Positions 1-12,505 of a stretch of DNA of 64,000 nucleotides are shown one piece after another. The DNA comes from Desmodus rotundus. Taxonomy: Eukaryota; Chordata; Mammalia; Chiroptera; Phyllostomidae. The stretch lies in assembly GCF_022682495.2 (NCBI RefSeq), contig NC_071390.1, positions 102,680,294-102,744,293 on the forward strand, given 5' to 3'. A program made the position numbers and the translations under genes. How positions within the stretch are numbered: the first letter of the stretch is position 1; each line of letters starts with the position of its first letter. The notes under the pieces were generated by a model. That model saw only the letters and a list, made by a program, of their open reading frames with translations, searched no databases and had not been told where the DNA came from.

Positions 1-440
1 ATGTCCCAACTATCCATTAACTGATAATTGGATAAACAAAAGGTGGTACAGCTATACCATGGAATATTATTTGGCCATAAAAAGGAATAAAGTAATGGTA
101 CATACTTTAACGTGGATGAACCTTGAAAACATTATGCCAAGTGACAGATGACAGTCACAAAAGACCACACATTCTATGTCTATGAAATGTCCTGAATAGG
201 CAAATCTATAGAGATAGAAAGTAGGCAAGTGGTTATAAGGGCTTGGGAAAGGGGTATATGAAGTGACTGCTAATGCTTCCTTTCTGAGGTGATGACATGA
301 CCTAATCCTAGATAATAGTGATGATTGCACAACCCTGTAAATAAACACACACACAAAATCCACTGAATTGTAATACTTTAAAAGGGTTAGTTTTATGATG
401 TATGACTTGTATCTCAATAAAGCTATTATTTAAAAAGCTG
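1..440 (+). mobile_element. L1 3'-terminal fragment
   Basis: The stretch reads like the end of L1 ORF2 and its 3' UTR: a typical 'accatggaatattatttggc' segment followed by a 'cgtggatgaaccttgaaaac' segment, ending in an AT-rich tail around 415-440. It continues off the left edge of the window. No intact reading frame remains. Confidence 0.7.
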
Positions 441-2030
441 TCTTCCTTCTTTGGAGCCTCGCTAAACAAAATGACAGGGGGTGCTGGATCATGCAGAAGC
501 CCTATATTCTCTGCAATAGTGGCAACTTCCCTTCTGCCAAGATGTACAAATTTGTCTCCTTAAAATTGTTTCTACTTCCAGATTCAAGAATTTGCCTCCT
601 TAATTCAAAAGATGTTCATATTTTCATTCAAAGATAAAGCTGGTTCTTAAATTGAATTTTCATCATCAAGACTGCAGGTGGTCTTGACTGAATTAGAAGT
701 CACCATGCTGAGTTCCCTCACCTCCCATCCTTCCCACCACAGTCCCCGTCCCGAAAGCACATTGGTAAACTCGAGTGACCACTCTACTGAAGCAGAGAAA
801 ATTAATGTATTTTTGGGTTATGATATATGAGCATTAAAAAAGAAACATTTTTCTTTCTGCTGGGGCTGCTAAGCTAGCAGATCCTCAGAGCGGATCTATC
901 CACATGGAGAAGCTGAGCAGAAATAAACAGTTAAGCGTAGAAGGATAGAGTCCTGACTATTACTTGAGCCCCTGAATCTAGTTGCCTGTGTATAGACTGT
1001 CCTTAGATCTTTGAAATACATGAATCTATAAATCTTCTGTATATTTAGATTAGTTTAAATTGAGTTTGTCTCTCTTTCAATGAAAAGAGCCCTAATACAA
1101 TGTTGCTTCACATTCTCCCTTCGTCCCCCCCTCCCCGCACAAATTAATTTTGTAGGTAGGGGAGAATATTATGGAAAATAAATTACTAAGGCTAATTGAA
1201 AGGGTCAACAATTTTTACTGGATAAAAGGAAGAAAGGAAAAAAGAAGGAAGAAGAAAGGGAAAGGACAGAGGAAAGGGGCACTTCATTTGAAAAGGAAGG
1301 AAATCTAAGAGAATGTCATAATTTTTATCACATATCAGCATGTAACAGAAGGGATCTTCTGATTTGTCTTCCAATATTCCTACAGGTAATTTTTCCATCC
1401 ATTTTAAAACAGATAAAATTTTATATAATAAAATGTTACCATTGATCTGGTTACCAAGATCAATGTAATAGTTATTACCATCCAAACGAAGGCAATCATT
1501 GATCTTCCAGGACCACGCGAAAAACAAGCAAACCTCTCCCTGCCCCAGAGGAAAAAAAAGACTAAGAATAGATACTGAGGGAATAAACTAAGTTACTTGA
1601 AGAAAAAAACAAATTAATGAAGAAGGATGAAGCACATAGCCTAGAAAATATTGGTTTGTTAATTTAACCATGTGTCATGTTACATTATGTATTTTTAAAT
1701 ACCTAGGGATAATTACATGTCTAATTAAAAGAATATGATCTTATAATCTAAGGAAGGATAAGGTCCAGAGGTGTGATTGAGGGCAACATAGTTTTTACAG
1801 AACACTTATAACTCCTATTTTCTATACATGTAACTTATATAGTCGGTATTCCTCTCAACCAGAGTTGCTCTCTTTATTTTTCTCAATGTAATACATCCTT
1901 TCCTACATCAAAAATTATGATTATGAAAAGAAAATTCCCCAAAAATGTACAGAACACTTCACCCAACACCAATTTGATACCCGTTCTTCTCAGGTGCACA
2001 CGGAATGTTTATGGGACATAAAATAAGATT
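441..2030. other. Non-genic, no recognised feature
   Basis: AT-rich intergenic sequence. I recognise no exon, RNA gene or confident repeat. A C-rich tract lies at about 1121-1138 and a purine-rich stretch at 1220-1280. The open frames here are chance-length. Confidence 0.5.
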
Positions 2031-2860
2031 TAATACATTTAAAGGAATTTAAATCATAAAAAATATGTTCTCCACCTACAATGGAATTATGTTCAAAATC
2101 AAAAACAAGAGGAGATTTGGGAAATTTGTAAGTATGCACAAATTAAATGACAGTCCAAAATAACCAATGAATCAATGAAGAAATCACAAGAGAAATTAGA
2201 CAATACTTTGAGATGAATGAAAACAAAAACACAACACATCAAATCTTACGGGATACAACAAAAGTAGCTCTCAGAGGGAAATTCATAGCTGTGATTATCT
2301 ATATTAATAAAGAACAAAGCTCTCAAATAGATAACTGAAGTTTCCACCTTGACAAACTGGAAAAAGAAGAGCAAACTAAACCCAAAGCAACTAGAGAAAA
2401 GGAGATGATCAAGATTAAAGTAGAAATAAATCACAAAATAGAAAATATCAACGAAACCAAAAATTGGTTCTTTAAGAATAATGACAAAATTGACGGACCT
2501 TTACCTAGGCTGATCAAGAAAAAATAAGATTTAAATTCTAAAATCAGGGATGGAAAAGGGGATAATACTACCAACCATACAGAGATAAAAAGAATTATAA
2601 GAGAAAACTATGCCACTGTATGTCAATAAATTATATAACAGACAAAATGAACAAATTCTTAGAAAAATACAAACTATCAAATTGACTCAAGAAGAAATAG
2701 ACAATCTGAATAAACCTATAACAAGTAAAGAGATTGAGTTAGTAATTTTTTTTAAAATTCCCACAAAAAACACCAGGACTAAATGGCTTTCTTAGTGTAT
2801 CCTACCAAACATTTAAAAAAATTATTAACACGAATTCCTTTTTCACAAACTCTTGTGAAA

Positions 2861-2873
2861 AATAGAAGGGAAG
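2861..2873. repeat. Target-site duplication, left copy (RPS28 pseudogene)
   Basis: AATAGAAGGGAAG, identical to 3198-3210. It defines the left edge of the retropseudogene insertion. Confidence 0.85.
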
Positions 2874-3197
2874 CCTTTCTGCTGGACTACTGCCACTGTC
2901 ATGGACACAAGTCATGTGCAACCTATCAAGCTAGCCAGGGTCACTAAGGTGCTGGGCAGGACCAGCTCCCAGAGACAGCGCATGCAGGAGTGTGTGGAAT
3001 TCAAGGACGGCACAAGCCACCCCACCATCTGCAGTGTGAAAGGTCCTGTGCTCAAGGGCGCCACCCAACTGGAGTCAGCGTGAGAGGCTTGAAGGCTGCA
3101 CTGAGTTGGGGTCTGAGTCTTGGATGTCTGGGTGGACCAGATGGTCCATAGGGATGACATTCAACTGTTAATAAAGCATTTATATTGTATGTAAAAT
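2874..3197 (+). pseudogene. RPS28P: RPS28 processed pseudogene
   Basis: An intronless copy of the mRNA for 40S ribosomal protein S28. Translation from the ATG at 2901 begins [20 protein letters not shown], which matches the S28 N-terminus except for one residue. Similarity fades after about residue 22, and the frame ends after 60 codons with a disrupted C-terminus (S28 has 69 residues and ends REARRLR). The 3' UTR is recognisable ('gtcttggatgtctgggt') and carries an AATAAA-type signal ('taataaagca') near 3170. A perfect 13-bp direct repeat, AATAGAAGGGAAG, flanks the copy at 2861-2873 and 3198-3210. This shows L1-mediated insertion into an older L1. The poly(A) tail is nearly lost. It is not expected to be functional. 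Confidence 0.9.
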
Positions 3198-3210
3198 AAT
3201 AGAAGGGAAG
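3198..3210. repeat. Target-site duplication, right copy (RPS28 pseudogene)
   Basis: AATAGAAGGGAAG, identical to 2861-2873. It follows the decayed poly(A) end of the pseudogene. Confidence 0.85.
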
Positions 3211-5005
3211 GGAACACCTCCAGTTCCTTCTGTGAGATCATTATTGCTCTGTTTGTTACTAAACCAGGTAGACAAGAAAAAAAAAATCACAAGAGAAAAT
3301 AACCCCCAAACTACAACCAATATCTCATTTGAATATAGACACAAAGATCCTCAATGAAATACTAGCACATCAAATTCAGTAACATAGGAAAAATATTAAA
3401 GACCATGACCAAGTCCCAGGTGAAATTCATCCAGGAATGAATTTGATATATGAAAATCAACCAATGTAGTATACCATGTTAACAGAATAAGAACAAAAAC
3501 TGCATGATCCTCCCTACAAGTGCAGAAGAAACATTTGACAAAATACAATACTCTTTCACAGTAAAACATTCAACAAGTTAGGGATAAAAGGGAATTTCCT
3601 CAACCTGTTGAAGGACATCTATGGAACACCAACACCTAACCTCACAATTATAGGTAGAAGACTAAATGCTTTCCCCCTAAGATTAGGAACAGGACAAGGA
3701 CATTCTCTTCTGTCAGTTTACTTAACTTTGTACCAGACATTCCAATGAGGGCATTTAGGTAAAAAGTAATGATGATTAATGAAAGACATCCAGATGGAAA
3801 GGGGAAAAGTCAAATGATCTCCAGCATCAGATGACATGCTCTTATACATGGAAAACACACACTTAAGGACTACTAAATGAGCTTGGCGGTTGCAGGATAC
3901 CACATCAACGTACAAAATCAGTTGTGGTTTTATACACCGGCAATGAAAACTCTGAAAACGACATTAAAATCAATTCCATTCCAAGACTACCTAAATGGAT
4001 AAAATACTTAGAAATAAGTTTAACAAAAAGTGCAAAACTTGTTCACCTAAAACTATAAAACATTGAAAAAAATTAAAGATCTAAATGAATTGCAAGACTC
4101 CTCAGGTTCATAAATTGGAAGACTTAATATCATTAAAATAACAGTAGTCCAGAAATTGATACAACATTATCCCTATGAAGTCCCAGTGTGCTTTTTTTTT
4201 TTTTGCAAAAATTTGATCATAAAATTCATATGAAAATGCAAGGTATACAGAACAGCCAAAAGAATCTTCAAAAATGAGAACAAAGTTGGAGGACTCACAT
4301 TTCTCAATTTTAAGACTTACTACACAACCACAGTAATTGATACAAAGTGGTACTGACATAAGGGTAGACACAGAAGGCAATAAAGTAGAATTGAGGTCTC
4401 AGAAATTAATCTTTACATTATGGTCCCTTGATTCTTGACAAGAGTGCCAAGACAACTAAAGGGTGGGAAAACAGTCTTTTCAACAAGTGGTACTGGGATA
4501 ATGGAATATCTACATGCAAAAAACAAAAAAGAAGTTGGACCTGTTTTGTACACCATACATAAAAAATTAACTCAAAATTAACCATAGACCTAAGAGCTAA
4601 AGCTATAAAACTCCTAGAACAAAACATAGGAGTAAATATTTGTGACCTTGAATTAAGCAGTGATTTCTTAGCTATGACACCAAAAGTACGAGGAACAACA
4701 ACAAAATAGGTAAATTAGACTACATCAAAATTAAAAACTTTTGTATTGTGAGTTATACTTTCAAGAAAGTAAAATGACAACCTGTAGAAGGAAAGAAAAT
4801 ATTTGCAAATCATATATGTGATTAAAGATTTGTGTGCAGAATATATAAAGAATTCTTATACCTCAATAATAAAAAGACAAATAGCCCAATTTAAAAATAA
4901 GTAAAAGACTTGAATGGACATTTTCCCAAGATATAAAAATATCCAATAAGCACATGAAAAGATGCTCAACATCATTAGCCATTAATTAAATGCAAATTAA
5001 ATCCA

Positions 5006-5207
5006 TACAAGTCAGGGGGATGTAAAGTACAGCACAGGGAATATAGTCAATTATAGTGTAATAACTAGCATAGTGCCAGGTGGATACTTGAAATACTGGG
5101 AGGATCACTTTGTAAAGTATATGAATATCTAACCACTATAGAGTACACCTGAAACTAATATAAAATAATATTAAATATAGACTGTAATTGAAAATAAAAT
5201 AAAAAAC
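5006..5207 (+). mobile_element. Nested L1-type 3' end
   Basis: About 200 bp that interrupt the host L1 between 'atgcaaattaaa' and 'catgagatgccacttcacac', which are adjacent in an uninterrupted L1. The insert has the common L1 3'-UTR signature ('gtaaagtacagcac', 'tacacctgaaactaatataa') and an A-rich tail ('aattgaaaataaaataaaaa'). It is a short, strongly 5'-truncated insertion. Confidence 0.6.
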
Positions 5208-5709
5208 ATGAGATGCCACTTCACACACACTAGGACGGCAATAATAAAAAAGACAGACAATAAGAACTGTTGGCAAGGACATGAAGAAATTGGCACCTTC
5301 ATACATTGTTGGTGGGAATGTAAAATGATGCAGCTGCTTCAGAAAACAGTTTGGCAGTTTTTCAAAATATTAGATATAGAGATATTTTATGACCCAGCAA
5401 TTTTGCCCCTAGGAATATATCCAAGGGAAATAAAAACATAAGCCCATGCAAAAACTTGCACACAGATGTTCATAGCAGCGTTATTCATAATAGTCAAAAA
5501 TGGAAACAACCTGAAAGATGAAGGATTTAAAAATATGGTCTCTCAATATAATGGAATATTATTGAAAATAGAGTGAAGTTCTGATACATGCTACAACATA
5601 GATGAATCTTGAAAATAATTTAATTGTATGCTTTAAATGGGTGAATTTCATGGTATATGAATTATGTCTCAATAAAGATGCTTTTAAAAATCAATCAGAA
5701 ATTGAAGAG

Positions 5710-6060
5710 AGAGAGAGAGAATGTCTTCAAATATATAAAATCAAACTAAAGAAATATCATTTCCAGTTTTTACCAATCAGATCACCAAAATTAAAGAGAT
5801 TGGAAAAATTCACTGTTGGTGAGGGGATGGGAAAATGGCCCTCTTACCACTGCTGCTGGCAGTGTGTACTGAAATAGTCCTTCTGATGAGAATTTGGCAA
5901 CATATACTGTATTACCTTGGTATCTTTTGACCTGGCAATACAATTTCTAGAGATTTACCCTGTATATCCTGCACAAAGACCTTTACATAGTATACAAGGA
6001 TAAAAGGATTTTCACTGCATAGCCCCTGAAAGTAAAAAACCTATGCCCACCACAAAACTT
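5710..6060 (+). mobile_element. Old L1 ORF2 C-terminal/3' fragment
   Basis: Diverged L1M-like text ('ttcactgttggtgaggggat', 'gacctggcaatacaatttct'), equivalent to the ORF2 C-terminal region. It is too mutated for a frame to survive. Confidence 0.5.
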
Positions 6061-6410
6061 TTACATTAATTATGGTTGCCATACACTGCAATAAGATACC
6101 AGCATTCATAGCCATATTCTTTACCTTCTTTGCTATTACCAGTAAGCTTGTAGCTAAAGCCAGTGCACTAAGTCCCATCCTTATTCAACTCTAAAAAACA
6201 CTGCACTAGTAAATCTACATTCTCTCTTACATCATTGGTGTTTACTTCTCTACTGGACTCTTTGCATCAGCAGAAAAATATTATTTCCCCAAAAGTTAAA
6301 AAAAAATCTCTTTATCCTGTTTCTCCAGATCTCTCCTTCTCTTTACTGCAAAATTCATCTAAAGAGTTATCTATGCTAAACATTTTAGAAAAAATATCTA
6401 GCAAAAACAG

Positions 6411-8419
6411 ACTTCTGGTCAAGATGGAGGCATAGATAGACATGTTTTGCCTCCTCATGCAACCACAGAGAGAATTACAACTATATCTCAAAACAAATAA
6501 CAACCAGAACTGTCAGAAAATTGAGCTGTATGGGAGTCTGACAACCAAGGATTTGAAGAAGCTACATTCATCCAGACAGGTTGGAGGGGCAGAGTCATGG
6601 TGTGGCATGGAGATGCAATGGTGGAACAGGTGGTCCCACATTCACATGTAGTGGATAAAAACTGGGAGGGATACCTTCGGAATGAGGGATCCCAGCACCA
6701 GGACAGACCCCACAGCCCAGGGTTCCAGCACCAAGCAGATAAAGCACCATAACTTTTGGCTGTAAAAAAAAGTGGCTTTTAGGTGAGTGGAAGAAACTGC
6801 CAGATTTTCAGGAGAGGCTGTTTAAAGGGCCCACACAGACTTAGAACATACATAAACCCACCCACTCTGGGACTTACCACTAGGGCAATAGCTGGAAGGG
6901 TGCCAGCTGCATACGGGAAGTGGATGAAGTGACTGGAAAGGACGAGTGCCGGCCAAACCTCCAGAAGCCAGGCAACAGCACTGTCCGCTCTCTGAGCCTT
7001 CCCACTATGCAGAGCCACACAGTGGTGCAGTGGGTTGCCTCACCCTGGCAATTACCTAAGTCTCCACCCCACACAATTTACAGATGCCTTTTCTAAGACA
7101 GGGAGTCAAAGCAGATCTACCTAATACACAGAAACAAACACAGGGGAGCTGGTGAATTGGGAGAAAAAGAAATATGGCCCAAATGAAAGAACAGAACTAA
7201 ACCCCAGAAAAAGAACTAAAGGAAATGGAGATAACCAACCTATCAGATGCAGAGTTCAACACACTGGTGATCAGGATGCTCAAAGAACTCATTGCAAAAG
7301 TATAAGGGAAGAAATTAAGGTTACACTAAGTGAAATAAAGAAAAATCTATGGGGAACCAACAGTGGAGGGGATGAAGCTGAGGATCAAATCGACAATTTG
7401 GAACCTGAGGAAGGAAAAAAGCATTCAATCAAAACAGCAAGAAGAAAAAAGAATTAAAAACAAAACAAAACAAAACATGGATAGGCTTAGGAATCTCTGG
7501 GATAATTTTAAATGTACCAACATCCAAATCATAAGGGTGACAGAAGGAGAAGAGGAAGAGCAAGAAATTGAAAACTTGAAAAAATAATGAAAGAAAACCC
7601 CTCCAATTTGGCAAAGGAAATAGATATGCAAGTCCAGGAAGCACAGAGAGTCCTAAACAAGTTGGACCTATGGAGGACCACACCAAGACACATCATAATT
7701 AAAATGTCAAAGGTTAATGATAGAGAATCTTAAAAGCAGCAAGAGAAAAGTAGTTAGTTACCCACATAGGAGTTCTCATAAGACTAACAGTGGATTTCTC
7801 AAAAGAAACCTTGCAGGAGAGAAGGGACAGGCAAGAAGTATTCAAAGAGATGAGATGCAAGGGCCTACAACTTAGATTATTCTATCCAGTAAAACTATTA
7901 TTGAGAATTGAAGCCCAGATGAAGTGCTTCCCAGACGAGATAAAGCTAAAGGAGTTCATCATCACCAAGCCATTATGAAGTGAAATGTCAAAGGGACTTA
8001 TTCAAGAAAATGAAGATCAAAGCCATGAACATTAACGTGGCAACAAGTTTACTACTATCAACACTGAATCTAACAAAAAACCTCAAAAAGCCAAACTCAG
8101 CAAACAACCAGAACAGGAACAGAATCATAGGATGGAGATCATTTGGAGGGTTATCAGCTTGGAGAAGGAGGGGGGAAAATGAAGAAAAAGGTGCAAGGAT
8201 GAAGAAGCATAATTGGTAGGAACAAAGGTAACAGGAGGATGTTAAGAACAGTATAGGAAATGTAGTAGCCAAAAAACTTATATGCACGACCCATGGACAT
8301 CAACTAAGGGGTCGGGACATTGTTGGATGGAAGGTGGGTACCCAGCAGAGGGACGCAAAGGAGGAAAAATTGAGACTACTGTAATAGCATAATCGATAAA
8401 AATGTATTTTAAAAAATTA
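6411..8419 (+). mobile_element. ORF1-only half-L1 (HAL1-like), copy 1
   Basis: Begins with the L1 5'-end signature 'acttctggtcaagatggagg' at 6411. A roughly 760-bp 5' UTR is followed by a degenerate ORF1 from about 7173 (start MAQMKEQN, then frameshifts) to about 8010. Recognisable ORF1p parts include the coiled-coil segment and the RNA-binding/C-terminal segment near 7790-7978 (DFSKETLQERRDRQEVFKEM). The sequence then passes straight into a 3' UTR (8100-8400) ending in an A-rich tail. No ORF2 is present. The same ORF1-to-3'UTR junction recurs at 32776-34535 and in the 21.5-24.1 kb complex, so the lack of ORF2 belongs to the family and is not a private deletion. Flanking duplication is not clear here. 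Confidence 0.75.
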
Positions 8420-11279
8420 TCAAAAACTTTCTGATTTTAAATGGGTATGACATCAAACCTTGCAATTCCACTGTTGGGATCCCTAAATCTTTATATGTGT
8501 CCACTTAGAGACAGTCATTTATTTGTTCCACCAATATTATATAACATTTTTTATGTCCAAGGTCTGCTAGAATCTGGCACCATTTCTTTTGTCAGAGAAT
8601 AAAAGACTAAAAACAACAACAACAAAGAGTTGTCTGTGCTTATCTAAAGTTTCTTCTTGAGCCCATTCTAACTGAGCTTTCGTCCCCACTATTTCACTAA
8701 AACTGTGCTTTTTAGGTCACTTTGCTAAATTCAAAAGTCAATTCTCAAAGCAATTCTACAGAAAGGTAAGATAATAGCATCCAAGTATATACTGATACCT
8801 GGCTTAACTAAAGCTAAATTTAAGATTATTTAGACAAATGAAATGGGCTGTATTCTTTAGATAGTCTCTCAAAAATAACATTTTAAACTGAGTTTTAATA
8901 ATTATATCACAATAGTGAGTTTGAATGCAGATTTCCTCCCTTGATACTTTAATAGTCAGATGAACTGAGGATTATGTTGACATATTCTTATAAAAGTTGA
9001 GACGCAACTGTCTGAATGGAAATCCACTCAAAAAGTAGAACCATTGTTCAAAGCAAGATCTTCCCAAATAATGGTTTTGCATCCGTCTCCTCTAACACAT
9101 AGGCTGATTATTGGCCCCAGAATTACAGGATATAGACTATGGATCTCATTGCTTTAACCTGTTAAAGGTTTTAGGAAAATATTGCCATTGTTCTTCCTCA
9201 GCCGTCATCCCTTAGAAGGAAGAAGTAAAACAACTTAATAAAGTATTAATAAACTCTATAACTCTAATCAATACATCTTTGCAATTCACTTCAAAATAAA
9301 TTGAAGGTGTATTATAATGGGAAGGATCTGTGTCAACATTATAACAATGATTATTCCTGAGTGATGCAACTGAGTCCTACACAAGGAATTAAAGTTCCAG
9401 GGCTAAGGATCAATAAAAGCTCAAATAAATGCATGCTCTTCCTAAAAGATTTATCCACAACGTGATAAGAAAGAGAATCCATGCTCTGATTTTTTCAGAA
9501 AAGTCCAAACTTGAAGTTTACCAAAAAGGTAGCTGTAAAATTTAGACAAAATGCATGGAAAACTAGCAAGTACCTGGTCTGGGTTAGTACAGGGCTGTGG
9601 GGAAGTGTGTGTGTGTGTGTTTTCATCTTTTAAGTATGAAGGGATAGACTACATTCTAGATCCAGCTAGGATTAGTCGATGCCTGTACCTGTAGTGTCAA
9701 AGCTTAGCTTAAATTTTTAAAAATCAAATGTACACTCATAAAATGAGAATGTAACAGCAACACAGGACCTTCCATCCTGTTCAGAGGGGCTGGCCTTGGT
9801 TTGTGAAAGTGAGAAGTGCCCCAGTGGTCCATGAAGATCTGATCTTCGAACCCCACTCACCGAATTCCTGTTTCACATAACTGTGCCCCAGAATCTACCC
9901 TAAGTCCTGGTTCTGGCTGTCATGCTCAGACTTTCCTTACATGGATATTTTTATTTTCATATTTCTTGATGGCACTGGGAGAGAAGTCTCTTTGTTTTTA
10001 GGCAATAAGGAAAAACATTGAAGTATACAAAATCTCATGTGGACACTGATATGGCCATAGTTTTAGGCACGTCTTCTTTTGTCAACTGCCAACCTCTTTC
10101 AAATGAGACACTGTCAACAAGAGGAAATTACGAGTATTAACTCAAGGGTGTAGCTCTCTACAAAGTAAACTCAAGAATTAAGGCGATATTTTGGTTGTTT
10201 CAGAATTAGTAGAAGAGAAAGATTCCATTCTGCAGTTTTCCAGAATGTTGATGCAAATGCTATAAATCCCTAGGAAACTTCTCTGGCAGGAATCTTTCCT
10301 TTTCTTTCTTTCCAAATGTTAGGTGAGAATTTATTTTCAACTCCTAATGTGTCCTTCAATGTGGAGGTACCTTCCAACAGAATGTAAGTACTGGCCTTTC
10401 TCTGCCTCTTACTTCTCTCGTCGTATTTAGGAACTGGGAATACATGGGTCAGTCCTCCCCTCCCCTTTCTTTCCTCTTCCAGGAGCCTTCCTGTTGTGCA
10501 AGCATATGCTCTAACCCGCTTTCAGCAACAGAGCAAACTTAGCCATGTAGGCTCCCTGTGGGGAAGGGAAGTGGGCATAACGTTGCCGTGGGGCTGTGAC
10601 AGGGTGGCGAGCCTACCTAATGCTTTGGGTTCATTATTATCACTGCACACTGAAACTATGTCCTCCAACCTAGTCTTTATGGTAATAGTCCCCTATTTAT
10701 CTCGCAGTTGGCTGAGAATTCGGCTGGGGGCAAGGCGGGACACAGATTACTGATGTGCTGAAACTCTACACCAATACAGAGTCCCTCCCAGGGCTGCACA
10801 GAGCTACCTTTGCCCAGCTGTACCAGTTAACTGACCTACCACGTGGGGGTTTTCAGAGAAACGCAGGATTGTCTGACGAGGATTATTTAGAAATATTCCC
10901 AATTGTCCACTCTTTGCTTCTGAATATACATCTTTAAGTGTATAATGGTAAATAAATATAAATTATTAGCTTTCAGCTGGTATTTTAATAACAGAAGTTA
11001 GCCTAAACAGTAACTTGAAGACTTGGCCAAGTCCTAACAGAATGAGGACCTAAACTCTGACTTGAAGAATTAGTAACACAGAGCTAGAAGGACACGACAA
11101 AGTGGGGAGGCTGCAGTTTTTAATAAACTGGATATATGTATGTAGAAAAGAGGGAGGGACTAGGGCCAAATACAGGATCACAACAGTGAAAAGGAAACCT
11201 GACCGGTGTAGCAGGGTCCAGAATATGTGAAGTCTGGAGGTTAACCTGAGGCCTTTATCTTATAGGCAGTTAAGGAAGG
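8420..11279. other. Non-genic, no recognised feature
   Basis: Mostly unique intergenic sequence. A short GT run lies near 9605-9620. I see no exon, RNA gene or confident repeat. Confidence 0.45.
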
Positions 11280-11796
11280 TGTTGGGGCTGTTTATTTGTG
11301 TTCCTCCATTGCAGTGCTGCCTTGGCATCCATTTGGCTTGGCCAGTGGCCTGTGGGATCCTTAATCAGACACTAGACTCCCTCATGTATGCACATCCCCT
11401 AGATAAGAGCCTACAGAGTCACAAGCAAATGCCAATTCCCAGTAAGTCTTCCCAACAGCCCTTGTGACCACGTCTCCCCTGCCTCCCAGGACTTTCCCCT
11501 ATGTGCTCCTGAGATAAGACTCCTGTGCGGCTTGTCAAAACCCTGCTCTTCTAGTTTGAATTGATCAATTCCACCTTAGCCTGAGACCCTCAAATCACCC
11601 ACGAACCTAACAAAGCATGTTCCCCAGGTCTTGCCTCTCTCTCCCTGCCTTTACTTTACCTTGACCTCCCCACGGGGCCCTTTGAGGTGCGTTGTGTACC
11701 TCTGCCAGGACCTGTGAGTAATAAAACTTCTCTACCTCAATTTCTCTTCCGGTCTGTTGCTGAGCTGAAACTCACTATCCAGCATCCTGTGCTCCA
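11280..11796 (+). mobile_element. Possible solo LTR of an endogenous retrovirus
   Basis: This stretch starts TGTTGGGG, has an AATAAA at 11720-11725, then a pyrimidine-rich U5-like segment and a CA near 11795. The layout and length (about 0.5 kb) fit a plus-strand ERV LTR. I cannot match the two 5-bp flanks as a target duplication and do not recognise the family, so this is a weak call. Confidence 0.3.
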
Positions 11797-12114
11797 CTTA
11801 GCAAATGTTATTTTTAACAGAATCATAACAGAACTACTAAAATCTTTAGGCAAAGAAATAATACACTGAAAATAAAGACTTAGAAATACTAACTTGATGT
11901 GTTGTAATGAAAGGTGGATAGAAGTTGTAACAGAATCAAGTACAATGATGCAAGAATTCACAAGTGATGAGAGCCTTAAGAAACTGCCTTTCCTCCTTTT
12001 ATCACCAAGTCTATTTAAAGCAAAAATCTATGATTAATCTTCATTTGGTCACCTGGTATTCACTTCTCAATTCACCCGCATTATTATTTCTGCATTGGAA
12101 ATCATTCTCCTGTA

Positions 12115-12505
12115 TTACTTTGCTAACCCAGTCATAACCCAGTACTACAGACTGGTGGCTTACACAATGGACTTCCACTGTGTCACAGCTGTGCGGGCGA
12201 GACGGCCGAATTATGTTGTGTGCAGAATTGTTTACTTCTGAGGGCTGAGGAAGAAGGGTCTGTTCCAACTCTGTAGTCGGGATGTAGACAGCTAGCCTCG
12301 CGTTCACACGGCACTCTTCCTGAATGTGTGCTTGTCCAAATCTCTCCCTTTTATTAGGATGCCAGTCATGTTACATCAGGGCTCACCCTAATGATCTCCC
12401 TGTAACTTATCTCTAGTAGAGACTCTATCTCCAAATAAGGTCACATTCTGAGGTATGGGGGGACTTCAACATATGAACTTGGTTGGTGGGGGGCACGCCT
12501 CAACG
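12115..12505 (-). mobile_element. MaLR LTR, MLT1A-like
   Basis: Read on the minus strand this follows the MLT1A order: the gene-proximal 'aatgtgacc...ggagatagag' block (plus-strand 'ctctatctccaaataaggtc'), a 'gggtgagccctgatgtaac' block, and the 'aagccaccagtctgtag' end (plus-strand 'ctacagactggtggcttaca'). It is a diverged solo LTR of an old non-infectious MaLR element. Confidence 0.7.

Larger units (their letters stand above)
2031..5693 (+). mobile_element. Old L1 (ORF2 to 3' UTR), interrupted
   Basis: Degenerate L1 ORF2 sequence in the sense orientation, from the endonuclease/RT linker ('ggatacaacaaaagtagctc', 'gaaaaagaagagcaaactaa') through the RT region to the ORF2 C-terminus and 3' UTR (ending near 'gtctcaataaagatgc'). 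No frame longer than about 90 codons survives. It is broken by an RPS28 retropseudogene at 2874-3197 and by an unrelated L1 3' end at about 5006-5207, so it predates both. Confidence 0.75.

Noticed and set aside
1..2030. Last exon of ENPEP, the expected neighbour on this side of PITX2
   Set aside because: I looked for a frame matching the aminopeptidase A C-terminus and found none; the gene probably ends left of the window.
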